In this document: positions 1-8,133 of the stretch, piece by piece
Layout: each line of letters opens with the position of its first letter
Position numbering within the stretch: position 1 is the stretch's first letter
Assembly: GCA_963800975.1 (NCBI GenBank)
Contig: CAWDDB010000008.1
Location: 496,001 to 560,000 of the forward strand
Reading direction: 5' to 3'
Length of the DNA: 64,000 nucleotides
Source: JALYGY01 sp963800975
GTDB taxonomy: Bacteria > Actinomycetota > Rubrobacteria > Rubrobacterales > Rubrobacteraceae
Position numbers and translations under genes: made by a program
The notes under the pieces: generated by a model
What the model saw: only the letters and a program-made list of their open reading frames with translations
Told to the model about the DNA's origin: nothing
Databases searched by the model: none

Positions 1-1102
1 GAGCGCGGACGGATCGGCCTGCGGTTGGCGGCTGCTCTCGGAGAGAGGTTCTGGAGCGTGGAAGGTTTCGAGGAAGGCAAACGATGGCTTGGAACGGCGC
101 TGCAGAGGGACCCGGAAGGGAACCCGGGCGCCAGGGCCAAGGTTCTCGCTAATCTCGGCTTCATTCTTCTCTTCCAGCAGGATTACGCACGAGCGATAGG
201 CACCCTCGAACATGCGGTCGCCCTGCAGGAAGAGCTTGGGGACGCCTCCGGCGCCGCGGTCGCGCTCGGCAACCTCGGCTATGCCGTGTTGCACGGGGGT
301 TACCACGAGCGCGTGCCTGCCTTCGTCCGAGAAGGCGAGGCCATGATGGCAGGAGATCTGGACGACCACGCCCGCGCGTTCCTGCGCATAGTCCTGGCCT
401 GTGCCGCGATAGAGGAGGGCGACCTCGAGTCGGCGGCGGCGCAGCTCGAAGATAGCCTGGCCCTGTGCCGCGAGTTGGGCGACCTGCGGGACGCTTCCAT
501 GGCCCTCTTCATCCTGGGCTCAGTAGAGCTGACCCGCAACGACCTCGAGCGCGCAGCGGCGCTGCTCCAGGAAGGCGCCGGGATAACGCGGCGGCTTGGC
601 GATGTGGTCGGCGTTTTCTACTTCAGCCTGGGGCTGGCCAGATTGGCCGCCAAGAGGGCGGATCCCCTCCGCGCCGCGAGGCTCTGGGGTGCCGTCGAGG
701 CCACCCAGGAGTACATGGGCATGGCGCTATCCCGGTTCGATTTGTCCGCCTCGGACTACGAACGGGACGTGGCGAGTGCTCGTTCCGCGGTCGACCCGAT
801 AGCCTGGGAGGCGGCCTGGTCGGAGGGAAAGGCGATGTCGAACGAGCAAGCCATCGATTACGCGCTCTCCCTGGAGGAGCCCGTTCCACCCGCGGCCTCC
901 GTATCGGAAGAGTCGGCCCCCTCCCTCACCAGACCGCGAGCGCGAGGTCGCCCTCCTCATCTCGCGCGGTCTCACAAACCGCCAGATCTCCTCCGAACTC
1001 TCCATCTCCCAGCGCACCGTCACTACCCACGTGGGCCGCATCCTGAACAAGCTGGGTGCCACCTCCCGGGCGCAGGTAGCCGCCTTGATGGTCGAGAGGT
1101 GA
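1..1102 (+). pseudogene. TPR/LuxR-family transcriptional regulator, 5'-truncated by the window and frameshifted
   Basis: The frame is open from base 1, so the N-terminus lies outside the window; in this family it is usually an ATPase module. The visible part is alpha-helical with TPR-like repeats (for example ALGNLGYAVL and ALFILGSVEL). A LuxR/GerE-type helix-turn-helix follows (DREREV, LTNRQISSELSIS, RTVTTHVGRILNKLG) but is read one frame over, ending at TGA 1100-1102. Removing one base within 925-935 would give a continuous LTDREREV junction, so the gene carries a +1 insertion or the assembly does. As it stands the original frame runs on without an HTH to 1203. It lies just upstream of five units sharing an unusual promoter and is a candidate regulator of them (inference). 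Family call is firm; functional state is not. Confidence 0.8.
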
Positions 1103-1150
1103 TACCGGATGCGGGTGAACGGTATCGGAAACCGTGCGCCCCGACCCCGT

Positions 1151-1172
1151 GTAGAGACGCCCCGGTGGGGCG
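1151..1172. repeat. Degenerate REP-like palindrome
   Basis: The sequence starts GTAGAGAC and forms a hairpin CGCCCC-GGT-GGGGCG (1158-1172), but the expected closing GTCTCTAC is missing. The GTAGAGAC edge matches the intact palindrome 27 bp downstream, so it is read as a decayed member of the same family. Confidence 0.45.
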
Positions 1173-1198
1173 ACTTCGGCCGGCGATAGACAACCAGT

Positions 1199-1228
1199 CG
1201 TAGAGACGTAGCATGCTACGTCTCTACG
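1199..1228. repeat. Perfect 30-bp palindrome (REP-like), copy 1
   Basis: A perfect 15+15 inverted repeat centred at 1213/1214, with half-site CGTAGAGACGTAGCA. It is a near-twin of the palindrome at 18620-18649; the differences are compensated on both arms, so the structure is kept. It lies about 100 bp after the regulator stop. It could act as a bidirectional stem-loop, but no T-run follows. Confidence 0.8.
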
Positions 1229-1328
1229 TGCCATGCACCGTATCCGGACAGACCATCGATCAGCCGGACCCTGTGTGACCGCTTTCTGAAGAGCGCCTCG
1301 GCCAAGAATCCACCTACCACCCAAGAAA

Positions 1329-1429
1329 GTACGTACTTCTACGTATGCCCCAAGTCGCTCCAGTTAAGGGTCGGGTAAGAGAGCCGCTCTAAGCTTCTCC
1401 TTACACCGGCGGACACGCGATGATCCGCC
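1329..1429 (+). promoter_or_regulatory. Composite promoter copy 1 with leader hairpin
   Basis: Dyad GTACGTA-CTTC-TACGTAT (1329-1346), then two half-sites GTTAAG (1363-1368) and GGTAAG (1374-1379) with 11-bp period, then a -10-like TAAGCT (1390-1395) exactly 10 bp after the second half-site. The transcript would carry a leader hairpin GGCGGA/TCCGCC (1408-1413 with 1424-1429) followed by CCGAG and a Shine-Dalgarno. The start codon at 1450 is 60 bp from the -10. The same layout recurs four more times. An 11-bp direct repeat replacing the -35 is the known arrangement for OmpR/PhoB and SARP activators; which protein binds is unknown. Confidence 0.75.
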
Positions 1430-1449
1430 CCGAGTAAGGAGTAGCTGGG

Positions 1450-2077
1450 ATGACGACAAAGGCACTCGAGAAGATCGCGTGGCTCGGAAGAGCGACCGCA
1501 ACGGTGGCGGGTCTGGGGCTGATGCTCGCCATGGTGTTGGGTGTCGCAACGACGGCGCTGGCCGCTGTCCCCGGAGACCCGTTCAAGCTGGGTCAGGTCA
1601 ACCCCATAGACCGGATCACCACGCTGGCGGGCAGTACGAACAACGCCATGCTCAGGGTGGATAACGACTCGGCCGGCCCCAACGCCACCGCACTGGACCT
1701 GCAGGTGCAGCCGGGCAAGGCGCCGATGAAAGTCAACTCGGTCACGAAAGTCACCGGGCTCAACGCCGACAGGCTCGACGGACAGAACGCTCCGCTTCTG
1801 ATGAGGGTCGAGGCCGATGGCGATCTTGCGTCGAACGACACCATAGCGTCGGTCACGCACACTCCCAACTCCGGCTACTACGCGTTCGAGTTCGCGAACA
1901 ATCGCGCCGTGGCAGGGTGCGTGCTACGGGGCCACCCTTGTCAACACCCCTGGGGGAGGCGAGATCTCCGTCCACACAGAATCGCAGGTCAACCGCCTCA
2001 CCGTGATCACCACCAGGAACAATCTCGTCTTCACCGACCGCCATGACTTCCCCTTTCACCTGGTCATCTACTGCTGA
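1450..2077 (+). pseudogene. Exported protein of unknown function, frameshifted near 1924
   Basis: Starts ATG 1450 after AAGGAG. The N-terminus is a signal peptide (positive start, hydrophobic residues about 14-38 ending TTALA). The mature part (FKLGQVNPIDRITTLAG, LDLQVQPGKAP, LNADRLDGQ) resembles exported actinobacterial proteins with no assigned function. The annotated frame degenerates after VAGCV. Dropping one base at about 1924 continues it as YGATLVNTPGGGEIS and on to VIYC with TGA at 2075-2077, giving about 208 residues. Left alone, the frame stops at 2046. The restored tail looks coding, so this is a recent frameshift or an assembly error. First gene behind composite promoter 1. Confidence 0.65.
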
Positions 2078-2187
2078 CCTTCCGGGTGGTGTCGACGAGT
2101 CGCGGCGGGAGCGAAGGGAGGCTTCATATGGCGGCACAGAGCTGAGGAAATGTAACGGCAAGGCAATCCGAGAGGAGAAAAGACAAA

Positions 2188-3051
2188 ATGACGAGAGTAT
2201 TCGACGGCAACACAAACACCGGACCTGAAAACCTTCGAGAGCCGCTAGCAGAAGGCGTGATCGTCCGGCGCCTTCGGCGAGGTGGCAAGGTGGGCCGGAC
2301 CTTTCTGTTCCTCATTGTCGCAGCGGTACTCACCCTGGCGATATCTGGGGTAGCACTGGCGGCCAGCATCACCTGTCCCAACGCCGGTGGAAATGCCTGC
2401 AACGGCACCGACCAGAACGATCGACTCATGGGCGCTACCGGTCCAGACAACATGTCGGCTGGCAGGGGTAACGACGTGCTGTTTGGTCGAGACGGGAACG
2501 ATAACGCCATGCGGGGCGAGTCGGGCAGGGATAGGCTCTACGGCGGCCCAGGAGTAGACCACCTGGGCGGGGGCACCGGCAAGGACGTGCTCGAGGGCGG
2601 TGACGACTTCGACTCCTACTTCTTCCACGAGAACAACTGGGGCAAGGAGACCATAGTCGATACCCCGATCGTCGACACCGACATCAACACCGCGCACGAG
2701 GTGCGCTTCGATTTCGTCACCGAGGACCTGATCATCGATATGAACTCGAGGGCGGAGCCCGAAGTGATGAGGAGAGACGGGACGCTGACGAACACCCTCG
2801 ACTGGGAGAACGACCTCATAGACCGCGTGATCGACGGCAAGGGCGACGACCTTATCATCGGGCGCCTCACAGCCGACAACATCCAACCCTTCGCCGGCGG
2901 GTCTGACCGCGTAAACGCCAGAGCGGGCAACGACTTCATCTACACCGTAGACGGCACCGTCGACTCGATCGAGTGCGGGGAGGGCAACGACGAGATCAGA
3001 AAGGACGCAGAGGACGCCGCCACCAACTGCGAATCGGTGACAAGCATCTGA
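2188..3051 (+). CDS. Exported RTX-like calcium-binding repeat protein
   Basis: 287 residues, ATG preceded by GAGGAG at good spacing. A membrane/signal segment lies at about residues 36-60 (FLFLIVAAVLTLAISGVALAA) after an unusually long charged N-terminus. From about residue 70 come RTX-type nonapeptides of the form GGxGxDxLxGG (GRGNDVLFG, GGPGVDHLGGG, GGTGKDVLEGG), which in other proteins bind calcium as a beta-roll outside the cell. A later block (IDGKGDDLIIG, ARAGNDFIY) repeats the theme. There is no catalytic domain. It lies 110 bp after the frameshifted exported gene and is probably its operon partner. Function unknown; a calcium-dependent surface protein is the best inference. Confidence 0.75.
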   Translation: MTRVFDGNTNTGPENLREPLAEGVIVRRLRRGGKVGRTFLFLIVAAVLTLAISGVALAASITCPNAGGNACNGTDQNDRLMGATGPDNMSAGRGNDVLFGRDGNDNAMRGESGRDRLYGGPGVDHLGGGTGKDVLEGGDDFDSYFFHENNWGKETIVDTPIVDTDINTAHEVRFDFVTEDLIIDMNSRAEPEVMRRDGTLTNTLDWENDLIDRVIDGKGDDLIIGRLTADNIQPFAGGSDRVNARAGNDFIYTVDGTVDSIECGEGNDEIRKDAEDAATNCESVTSI

Positions 3052-3078
3052 GACGTCCCGGCCGAACAAATCCAAGAA

Positions 3079-3144
3079 ATACGTACTTCTACGTATGCGG
3101 ATTGCGTTCGAGGTAAGGGCCGGTTAAGGGACGCCCGCTACAGT
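3079..3144 (+). promoter_or_regulatory. Composite promoter copy 2
   Basis: Dyad ATACGTA-CTTC-TACGTAT (3079-3096), half-sites GGTAAG (3112-3117) and GTTAAG (3123-3128) with 11-bp period, then TACAGT (3139-3144) 10 bp later. It sits 93 bp upstream of the methyltransferase start. The GGCGG leader hairpin of copies 1, 3 and 4 is absent; a different stem (GCGTTGG pairing with CCAACGC) lies in this leader. Confidence 0.75.
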
Positions 3145-3231
3145 CCTGTAAGTAATAAGAATGCCGGCGTTGGAGAAGACTCGGAAAGAGACCAACGCGC
3201 AGGCCGAACCGAAAGGAGAAAGTGAGCGACG

Positions 3232-4032
3232 ATGGAAGTGAACGCGATCAAGGACAGGCAGGTAAAGATCTGGACCGCCGGCGAGTACGCGAGGATCGGC
3301 AACCCCATCGCTATCATGGGCGAGCTGCTCTGCGAGGCCGTTGACCTCCGTTCCGGCGACACGGTCCTGGACGTGGCGACCGGGTCAGGCAACACGGCCA
3401 TCTCCGCCGCACGGCGCTTCTGCGACGTCACGGGTTCGGACCTAGCCCCCGAGTCCATCGAACATGCCCGCCGCCGCGCCGAGGCAGAAGGCATGGAGAT
3501 AACCTTCGAGGTCGGCGACGCCGAGGAGTTGCCTTACGACGACGGCTCCTTCGACGTGGTGCTCTCCACCATCGGAGTCATGTTCGCCGCCGACCAGGAG
3601 AAGGCGGCGTCCGAGCTGCTCCGGGTGTGCCGCTCGGGCGGAAAGATCGGGCTCGCGAACTGGGCGCCAGACGGCTTCGTCGGGCAGATGCTTAAGACCG
3701 TCGGCAAGCACGTCTCCCCGCCCCCGGGCCTGAAGCCGCCGCCCCTGTGGGGAACCGAGATGCGGCTGCAAGAGCTTCTCGGCGATGGAGTCTCCTCACT
3801 GCAGACGACGCGCCGGGTCTACAACTTCCGGTACCCGTCCGTCGAGCACTTCGTGGCCTGGTTCCGCGAGTACTACGGCCCAACCGTCAGGGCCTTCGCT
3901 GCCCTGGATCCTGATGGGCAGGACGCCCTGAAAAGGGACCTCGAGGAGCTGCTCCACGACCGGAACACCTCCGGCGACGAGACGGTCGTCGTGCCATCCG
4001 ACTATCTGGAGGTGGTAGCCGTCAAGCGTTGA
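3232..4032 (+). CDS. Class I SAM-dependent methyltransferase (UbiE/type 11-like)
   Basis: 266 residues, preceded by GAAAGGAG. The SAM-binding Rossmann motifs are clear: motif I VLDVATGSGNTA (about residue 45), an acidic motif II (VTGSDLAPESI), GDAEELPYDDGSFD and the post-motif LRVCRSGGKIGLANW. These fit small-molecule C- or O-methyltransferases; the substrate cannot be read from sequence. It is the first gene of a unit starting at composite promoter 2 and running into the TolB-like propeller gene, with a terminator at 5461. No signal peptide, so cytoplasmic. Confidence 0.88.
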   Translation: MEVNAIKDRQVKIWTAGEYARIGNPIAIMGELLCEAVDLRSGDTVLDVATGSGNTAISAARRFCDVTGSDLAPESIEHARRRAEAEGMEITFEVGDAEELPYDDGSFDVVLSTIGVMFAADQEKAASELLRVCRSGGKIGLANWAPDGFVGQMLKTVGKHVSPPPGLKPPPLWGTEMRLQELLGDGVSSLQTTRRVYNFRYPSVEHFVAWFREYYGPTVRAFAALDPDGQDALKRDLEELLHDRNTSGDETVVVPSDYLEVVAVKR

Positions 4033-4156
4033 GCAAAGGGACATCGCGCCGGGCGTGGCGAGAGGTGCCGCCCCGCCCACCGCGACAGTAAGAGATGCAA
4101 CGGAAGCCCAGGCAAACACACTCGCAACGAAATGTTTGACAGAAAGGATGTCAACA

Positions 4157-5398
4157 ATGTCGGCACAACTGTTTTCACTGAAGATCGAAGCACGTAAGGT
4201 GAGAAGCGGTCTGCTCTTGATCGCGGCTCTAGGAGCGGTCCTTGCGGCCCTGGTGGCAGCGGTCGCGGTAGGTCCCGCGGAGGCCAGGGAGAAGGCCGCC
4301 GCGGGCACGGGCAAGATCGTCTTCGCCAGCAACCGCACCACTGGACCGGGGGTGGTCAATCCCCAGGGTGACTACGAGATCTTCATCATGAACCCCGACG
4401 GCACTAACCTGAAGCAGCTAACCAGGAACGCGGGGCCCGACTTCAATGGCTCACTCTCCGCCAACGGCCAGAAGATAGCCTTCAGGAGCGACGGAGTTCA
4501 AACCTCCAATCCCGAGGGTGACCCTGAGGTCTACATAATGAACGCCGACGGATCCGGTCAGAAAAACCTATCCAATAGCAGCGGCGGCGTGAACGACTAC
4601 TCCCCCACCCTCTCCGCCAACGGCCAGAGGGTCACCTACGAGAGCGGCGGACCCCAGACCTCCAATCCCGAGGGTGACTTCGAGGTCTACGTCGTAAACG
4701 CGAACGGTTCGGGCAACAAGAACCTCACCAACAACGCCGCGGGCGTTAGCGACACTGCCCCCGTCTTCTCGCCCGACGGACAGAGGATAGCCTTCATGAG
4801 CTACGGAGTACAAACCTCCAACCCCGAGGGCGACTTCGACATCTACACGATGAACGCCAACGGATCTAGCCCGTCTAATTTCACCTTCACCAGCGGCGCA
4901 GGCGTCAACGACTACGCGCCCGTCTTCTCGCCCGACGGCCAGAAGATAGCCTTCTCGAGCCTCGGCAAGCAAACCTCCAACCCCGAAGGCGACTTCGAAG
5001 TCTACGTGCGAAACACCTCCGGCTTGAACGAGATAAACCTCTCCAACAACGGTAACGGTGTCCATGACCAATATCCGGCTTTCTCCCCCGACGGCCAGAA
5101 GATAGCCTTCAGGAGCCAGGGAGCTCAAACCTCTAACCCGGAAGGCGACAACGAGGTCTACACGGTGAACGGGAACGGCTCCGGCAAGAGGAACCTCACG
5201 AACAACGGAGAAGAGGTCGACGACGAGTTCCCCGACTACGCGCCCGACGGCAAGAGGCTCGTCTACCACAGCAACGGCAAGCAAACCTCCAACGCCAAGG
5301 GCGACTACGAGGTCTACCGCATGAACGCCAGCGGGTTGGGCCAGACGAACCTCACAAACAACGGCGTCGACGACTTCTATCCCGAGTGGGGCGGATAA
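4157..5398 (+). CDS. Exported TolB-like beta-propeller (seven PD40/WD40-like repeats), paralogue 1
   Basis: About 413 residues from ATG 4157, chosen because AAAGG at 4143-4147 is well placed; the frame is open further upstream (to 4055) without coding character. A signal anchor (LLLIAALGAVLAALVAAVAV) is followed by PAEA. Then come seven repeats of about 45 residues with the core QTSNPEGDFEVYVMN, NLTNN and FSPDGQKIAF, matching the PD40 motif of TolB-type propellers. Seven blades is a complete propeller. The repeats are very alike, which suggests recent expansion or gene conversion. No enzyme domain is attached; a binding role at the cell surface is inferred. A close paralogue lies at 6524. Confidence 0.85.
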   Translation: MSAQLFSLKIEARKVRSGLLLIAALGAVLAALVAAVAVGPAEAREKAAAGTGKIVFASNRTTGPGVVNPQGDYEIFIMNPDGTNLKQLTRNAGPDFNGSLSANGQKIAFRSDGVQTSNPEGDPEVYIMNADGSGQKNLSNSSGGVNDYSPTLSANGQRVTYESGGPQTSNPEGDFEVYVVNANGSGNKNLTNNAAGVSDTAPVFSPDGQRIAFMSYGVQTSNPEGDFDIYTMNANGSSPSNFTFTSGAGVNDYAPVFSPDGQKIAFSSLGKQTSNPEGDFEVYVRNTSGLNEINLSNNGNGVHDQYPAFSPDGQKIAFRSQGAQTSNPEGDNEVYTVNGNGSGKRNLTNNGEEVDDEFPDYAPDGKRLVYHSNGKQTSNAKGDYEVYRMNASGLGQTNLTNNGVDDFYPEWGG

Positions 5399-5460
5399 GT
5401 CGAACTAGAGAAGTTGTTGTGCTTTTCGTGGTGGCAAGCCCACTCCAGCAGCGATAGGAC

Positions 5461-5485
5461 GAGCCGGGGTCACCAACCCCGGCTC
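5461..5485 (+). terminator. Rho-independent terminator after propeller 1
   Basis: Stem GAGCCGGGGT (5461-5470) with ACCCCGGCTC (5476-5485), loop CACCA, followed by TTTCC. A sister hairpin of the same sequence type follows propeller 2. Confidence 0.75.
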
Positions 5486-5647
5486 TTTCCGTGCTCCACC
5501 CACCGTCCGAGTCCCTGGTGACCATCCCGAGCCCGGGAGAAGATCGCTGCCACATCCGAGGCCGGCGGCTCAAGAGCCCCTATTCCGTGTTGGGCTAAGC
5601 ACCAGCCCCGCAACCTTTTCCCGATCAGGACAACACAGAACCAGAAA

Positions 5648-5748
5648 ATACGTAGCTCTACGTATGCCCTTGACCGCTCCAAGTAAGGGCCAGGTAAGGG
5701 TCGCTTCCTAATATGGTCGTACAGCCGGCGGGAATTGGGATTCCCGCC
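5648..5748 (+). promoter_or_regulatory. Composite promoter copy 3 with leader hairpin
   Basis: Perfect dyad ATACGTA-GCTC-TACGTAT (5648-5665), half-sites AGTAAG (5682-5687) and GGTAAG (5693-5698) with 11-bp period, -10 TAATAT (5709-5714) 10 bp later. Leader hairpin GGCGGGAAT/ATTCCCGCC (5727-5735 with 5740-5748, loop TGGG), the strongest of the three leader hairpins, followed by CCGAG and AAGGAGG. The start codon 5769 is 60 bp from the -10, as in copies 1 and 4. Confidence 0.8.
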
Positions 5749-5768
5749 CCGAGAGCAAGGAGGAAACG

Positions 5769-6389
5769 ATGAACGGTTGGTTGGATCTCGAGGTTGATAG
5801 AGAGCATCTCGATGGGCTGATGCGCGACGCACAGCGGTCGCAGCTGGTGCGAGAACTGGAGGCGGCGCGTAAGGCTCAAACGGTAAAGCATCACAACGAG
5901 GCGGCGAGCAAGCCCATGAAGAGGGAAATCGAAGTACGCTGGGGACTCTCCGAAGACGAGCCGAAGATCGCCGAGCTCCTGGAGCTGAACGGAATGCCGC
6001 GCCAGGCGGCCTTCGAGGAGCAGTTCGTGGTCGCCGAGGAGAACGGGGAGGTCCTGGCGGCCATGCGCTACCGCACGGCACCCAAGCGTCTGCTGCTGGA
6101 GCTTCTTGTCGTCGACCCGTGGGCCGGCGAACGTGAGTGGGCTGTGGCCTTGTACGCCAAGGTCAGGGTTCTCGCACAGGAGATGGGCGTGCAGGAGATC
6201 CTGGCCCAACCGGCCGGGCGCGCGGATTATCCGCGCGAGGCGGGCTACCGAAGGAGGGCGGGCGAGTGGCGCTTGGATACGGCTCTGCCGTCCGCGAGCA
6301 CCGCTCAGCTTCGGACGGGTAGCCGGGAAAGGCTGCCTGGCTTTTTGAGCGTGTCCGCGGCGGCTTTATTGAAGGCGTTTCGCGCCTAG
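5769..6389 (+). CDS. GNAT-like acetyltransferase domain protein
   Basis: 206 residues, ATG after AAGGAGG. Residues 1-50 are a charged helical segment; residues about 52-165 resemble a GNAT fold (IEVRWGLSEDEPKIAELLEL, FVVAEENGEVLAAMRYR, LLLELLVVDPWAGEREW). The acetyl-CoA loop is atypical: the usual R/Q-x-x-G-x-G/A is not clear after the VVDPWAG strand, so activity is uncertain. It occupies the first-gene position of its unit, as the methyltransferase does in unit 2, ahead of the second propeller. Cytoplasmic by sequence. Confidence 0.6.
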   Translation: MNGWLDLEVDREHLDGLMRDAQRSQLVRELEAARKAQTVKHHNEAASKPMKREIEVRWGLSEDEPKIAELLELNGMPRQAAFEEQFVVAEENGEVLAAMRYRTAPKRLLLELLVVDPWAGEREWAVALYAKVRVLAQEMGVQEILAQPAGRADYPREAGYRRRAGEWRLDTALPSASTAQLRTGSRERLPGFLSVSAAALLKAFRA

Positions 6390-6523
6390 GTAAGAAGTCC
6401 CGCTGACGAATATGGCGTATGGATCTAAGGAAGGAGTGCGTAGGTCAAGAGCTTCCTCTCGTTGCAGCGAGAAGAACTTTGCAAATTGTGCAGCATATTC
6501 CAGATTGAGAAAGGAAGTCAGAG

Positions 6524-7753
6524 ATGACAACGCAAAAGGCGGCACAAGAGATCGAAATACGGGGCTACAGGAGAAGGGGTCTCCTCACTAGCGTAACGTT
6601 GGGAGCCGCGGCCCTGGCGTTGCTGGCGGCGGTCGCGGTAGGTCCCGCGGAGGCCAGGGAGAAGGCCGCCGCGGGCACGGGCAAGATCGTCTTCGCCAGC
6701 GACCGGACCACTGGACCGGGGGTGGTCAATCCCCAGGGTGACTACGAGATCTTCATCATGAACCCCGACGGCACTAACCCCAAGCAGCTGACCAGGAACG
6801 CAGCGCTCGACTACAACGCCATGCTCTCTCCCAACGGCCAGAAGGTTACTTACCAGAGCAACGGCAAGCAGTCCTCCAACCCCGAGGGCGACACCGAGGT
6901 CTACATGGTGAACGCCGACGGCTCTGACGGGAAGAACCTCACCAACAACGGCGCTGACGTCTTCGACGACTCCCCCGCCTACTCACCCGACGGCCGGAAG
7001 ATCGCCTACGAGAGCAACGGCCCCCAATCCTCTAATTCCCAGGGGGACAGCGAGATCTACCTTCTGAACGCGAACGGCTCCGGCAAGAAGAACCTCACCA
7101 ACAACGAAGCTAGCGTCCACGACTACGACCCTGCGTTCTCGCCCGACAGTAAGATAGCCTTCACGAGCCAGGGCGTCCAAACCTCCAACCCCGAGGGCGA
7201 CCACGACATCTACACGATGAACGCCGACGGATCTAGCCCGTCCAACTTTACCAACATCAGCGGCGCAGGCGTCAACGACTACGATCCCAGTTTCTCGCCC
7301 GACGGACAGAAGATAGTCTTCTCGAGCACAGGCGTCCAGACCTCCAACCCCGAGGGCGACTTCGAAGTCTACGTGCGAAACACCAGCGGATTGAACGAGA
7401 TCAACCTCTCCAACAACGCCGCTGACGTCAACGACCGCGAGCCTGTCTTCTCTCCCGACGGACAGAAGATCGCCTTCAGGAGCGCGGGCATCCAAACCTC
7501 CAACCCCGAAGGCGACAACGAGGTCTATACGGTGAACGGGAACGGGTCCGGCAAGAGGAACCTCACGAACAACGGAGAAGAGGTCGACGACTTCTCCCCC
7601 GATTACGCGTCCGATGGCAAGAGGCTCAACTACTACAGCTACGGCAAGCAAACCTCCAACCCGCAGGGCGACTATGAGGTCTACCGCATGAACGCCAGCG
7701 GGTTAGGCCAGGTTAATCTCACCAACAATACGGCCTCCGACGCGGTTGACTGA
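6524..7753 (+). CDS. Exported TolB-like beta-propeller, paralogue 2
   Basis: 409 residues, ATG with AAAGGAAG upstream. N-terminal signal anchor about residues 20-42, then the same PAEAREKAAAGTGKIVFAS junction as paralogue 1, near-identical at DNA level over the signal-cleavage region. Seven NPEGD/NPQGD-type PD40 repeats follow. Repeats four to six match the other paralogue more closely than their own neighbours, consistent with gene conversion between copies. The C-terminus ends TNNTASDAVD rather than a closing YPEWGG, so the last blade closes differently. Second gene of the unit driven by composite promoter 3, with a terminator at 7905. Confidence 0.85.
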   Translation: MTTQKAAQEIEIRGYRRRGLLTSVTLGAAALALLAAVAVGPAEAREKAAAGTGKIVFASDRTTGPGVVNPQGDYEIFIMNPDGTNPKQLTRNAALDYNAMLSPNGQKVTYQSNGKQSSNPEGDTEVYMVNADGSDGKNLTNNGADVFDDSPAYSPDGRKIAYESNGPQSSNSQGDSEIYLLNANGSGKKNLTNNEASVHDYDPAFSPDSKIAFTSQGVQTSNPEGDHDIYTMNADGSSPSNFTNISGAGVNDYDPSFSPDGQKIVFSSTGVQTSNPEGDFEVYVRNTSGLNEINLSNNAADVNDREPVFSPDGQKIAFRSAGIQTSNPEGDNEVYTVNGNGSGKRNLTNNGEEVDDFSPDYASDGKRLNYYSYGKQTSNPQGDYEVYRMNASGLGQVNLTNNTASDAVD

Positions 7754-7904
7754 GGTGGCGCAGGAGACGAAGAAGGAGCGCCGAGATGGCGTCAGCGGGA
7801 TCATGGACCGGCCGTCGATCACACCACCCCCGAGTGGGGCAGGTAGATGAAATTGAAGTAGCTTCGTGACGACAGCGGTGGCGGCCCACCAAGTGTGTAG
7901 TGAG

Positions 7905-7931
7905 GAGCCGGGGTTCGTTGAACCCCGGCTC
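7905..7931 (+). terminator. Rho-independent terminator after propeller 2
   Basis: Stem GAGCCGGGGTT (7905-7915) with AACCCCGGCTC (7921-7931), loop CGTTG, followed by TCTTGTTGT. It is a homologue of the terminator at 5461, so gene plus terminator were duplicated together. Confidence 0.8.
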
Positions 7932-8012
7932 TCTTGTTGTCCCCGCCACCCGACATGCCCCGGCGGGCAGTTGTGCCCCGGACGATTTCCTCGTCGGAAC
8001 AAGTTCCAGAAA

Positions 8013-8113
8013 ATACGTATGTCTACGTACTACCCCTGCCCCCTCAGGTAAGAGCCGGGTAAGGGCCGCCCCCTAAGCTGCTCCTTGTAGCGGCGGGAAA
8101 TGAGTTCTCCGCC
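8013..8113 (+). promoter_or_regulatory. Composite promoter copy 4 with leader hairpin
   Basis: Dyad ATACGTA-TGTC-TACGTAC (8013-8030), half-sites GGTAAG (8047-8052) and GGTAAG (8058-8063) with 11-bp period, -10 TAAGCT (8074-8079) 10 bp later. Leader hairpin GGCGGGAA pairing with TTC-T-CCGCC (8092-8113) then CCGAG and ATAGGAG. GTG start 8134 is 60 bp from the -10. Confidence 0.8.
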
Positions 8114-8133
8114 CCGAGAGATAGGAGCAAACG

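Noticed and set aside
1799..2046. Taking 1450-2046 as an intact protein
   Set aside because: After residue 155 the translation turns Arg/His/Pro-rich, while the neighbouring frame gives a smooth hydrophobic beta-strand-like tail to 2077.
4568..5284. Long minus-strand open frames opposite both TolB-like propeller genes (also 6983-7651)
   Set aside because: They are valine/glycine-rich mirror translations of the repeated propeller codons, without starts, SD or family motifs.
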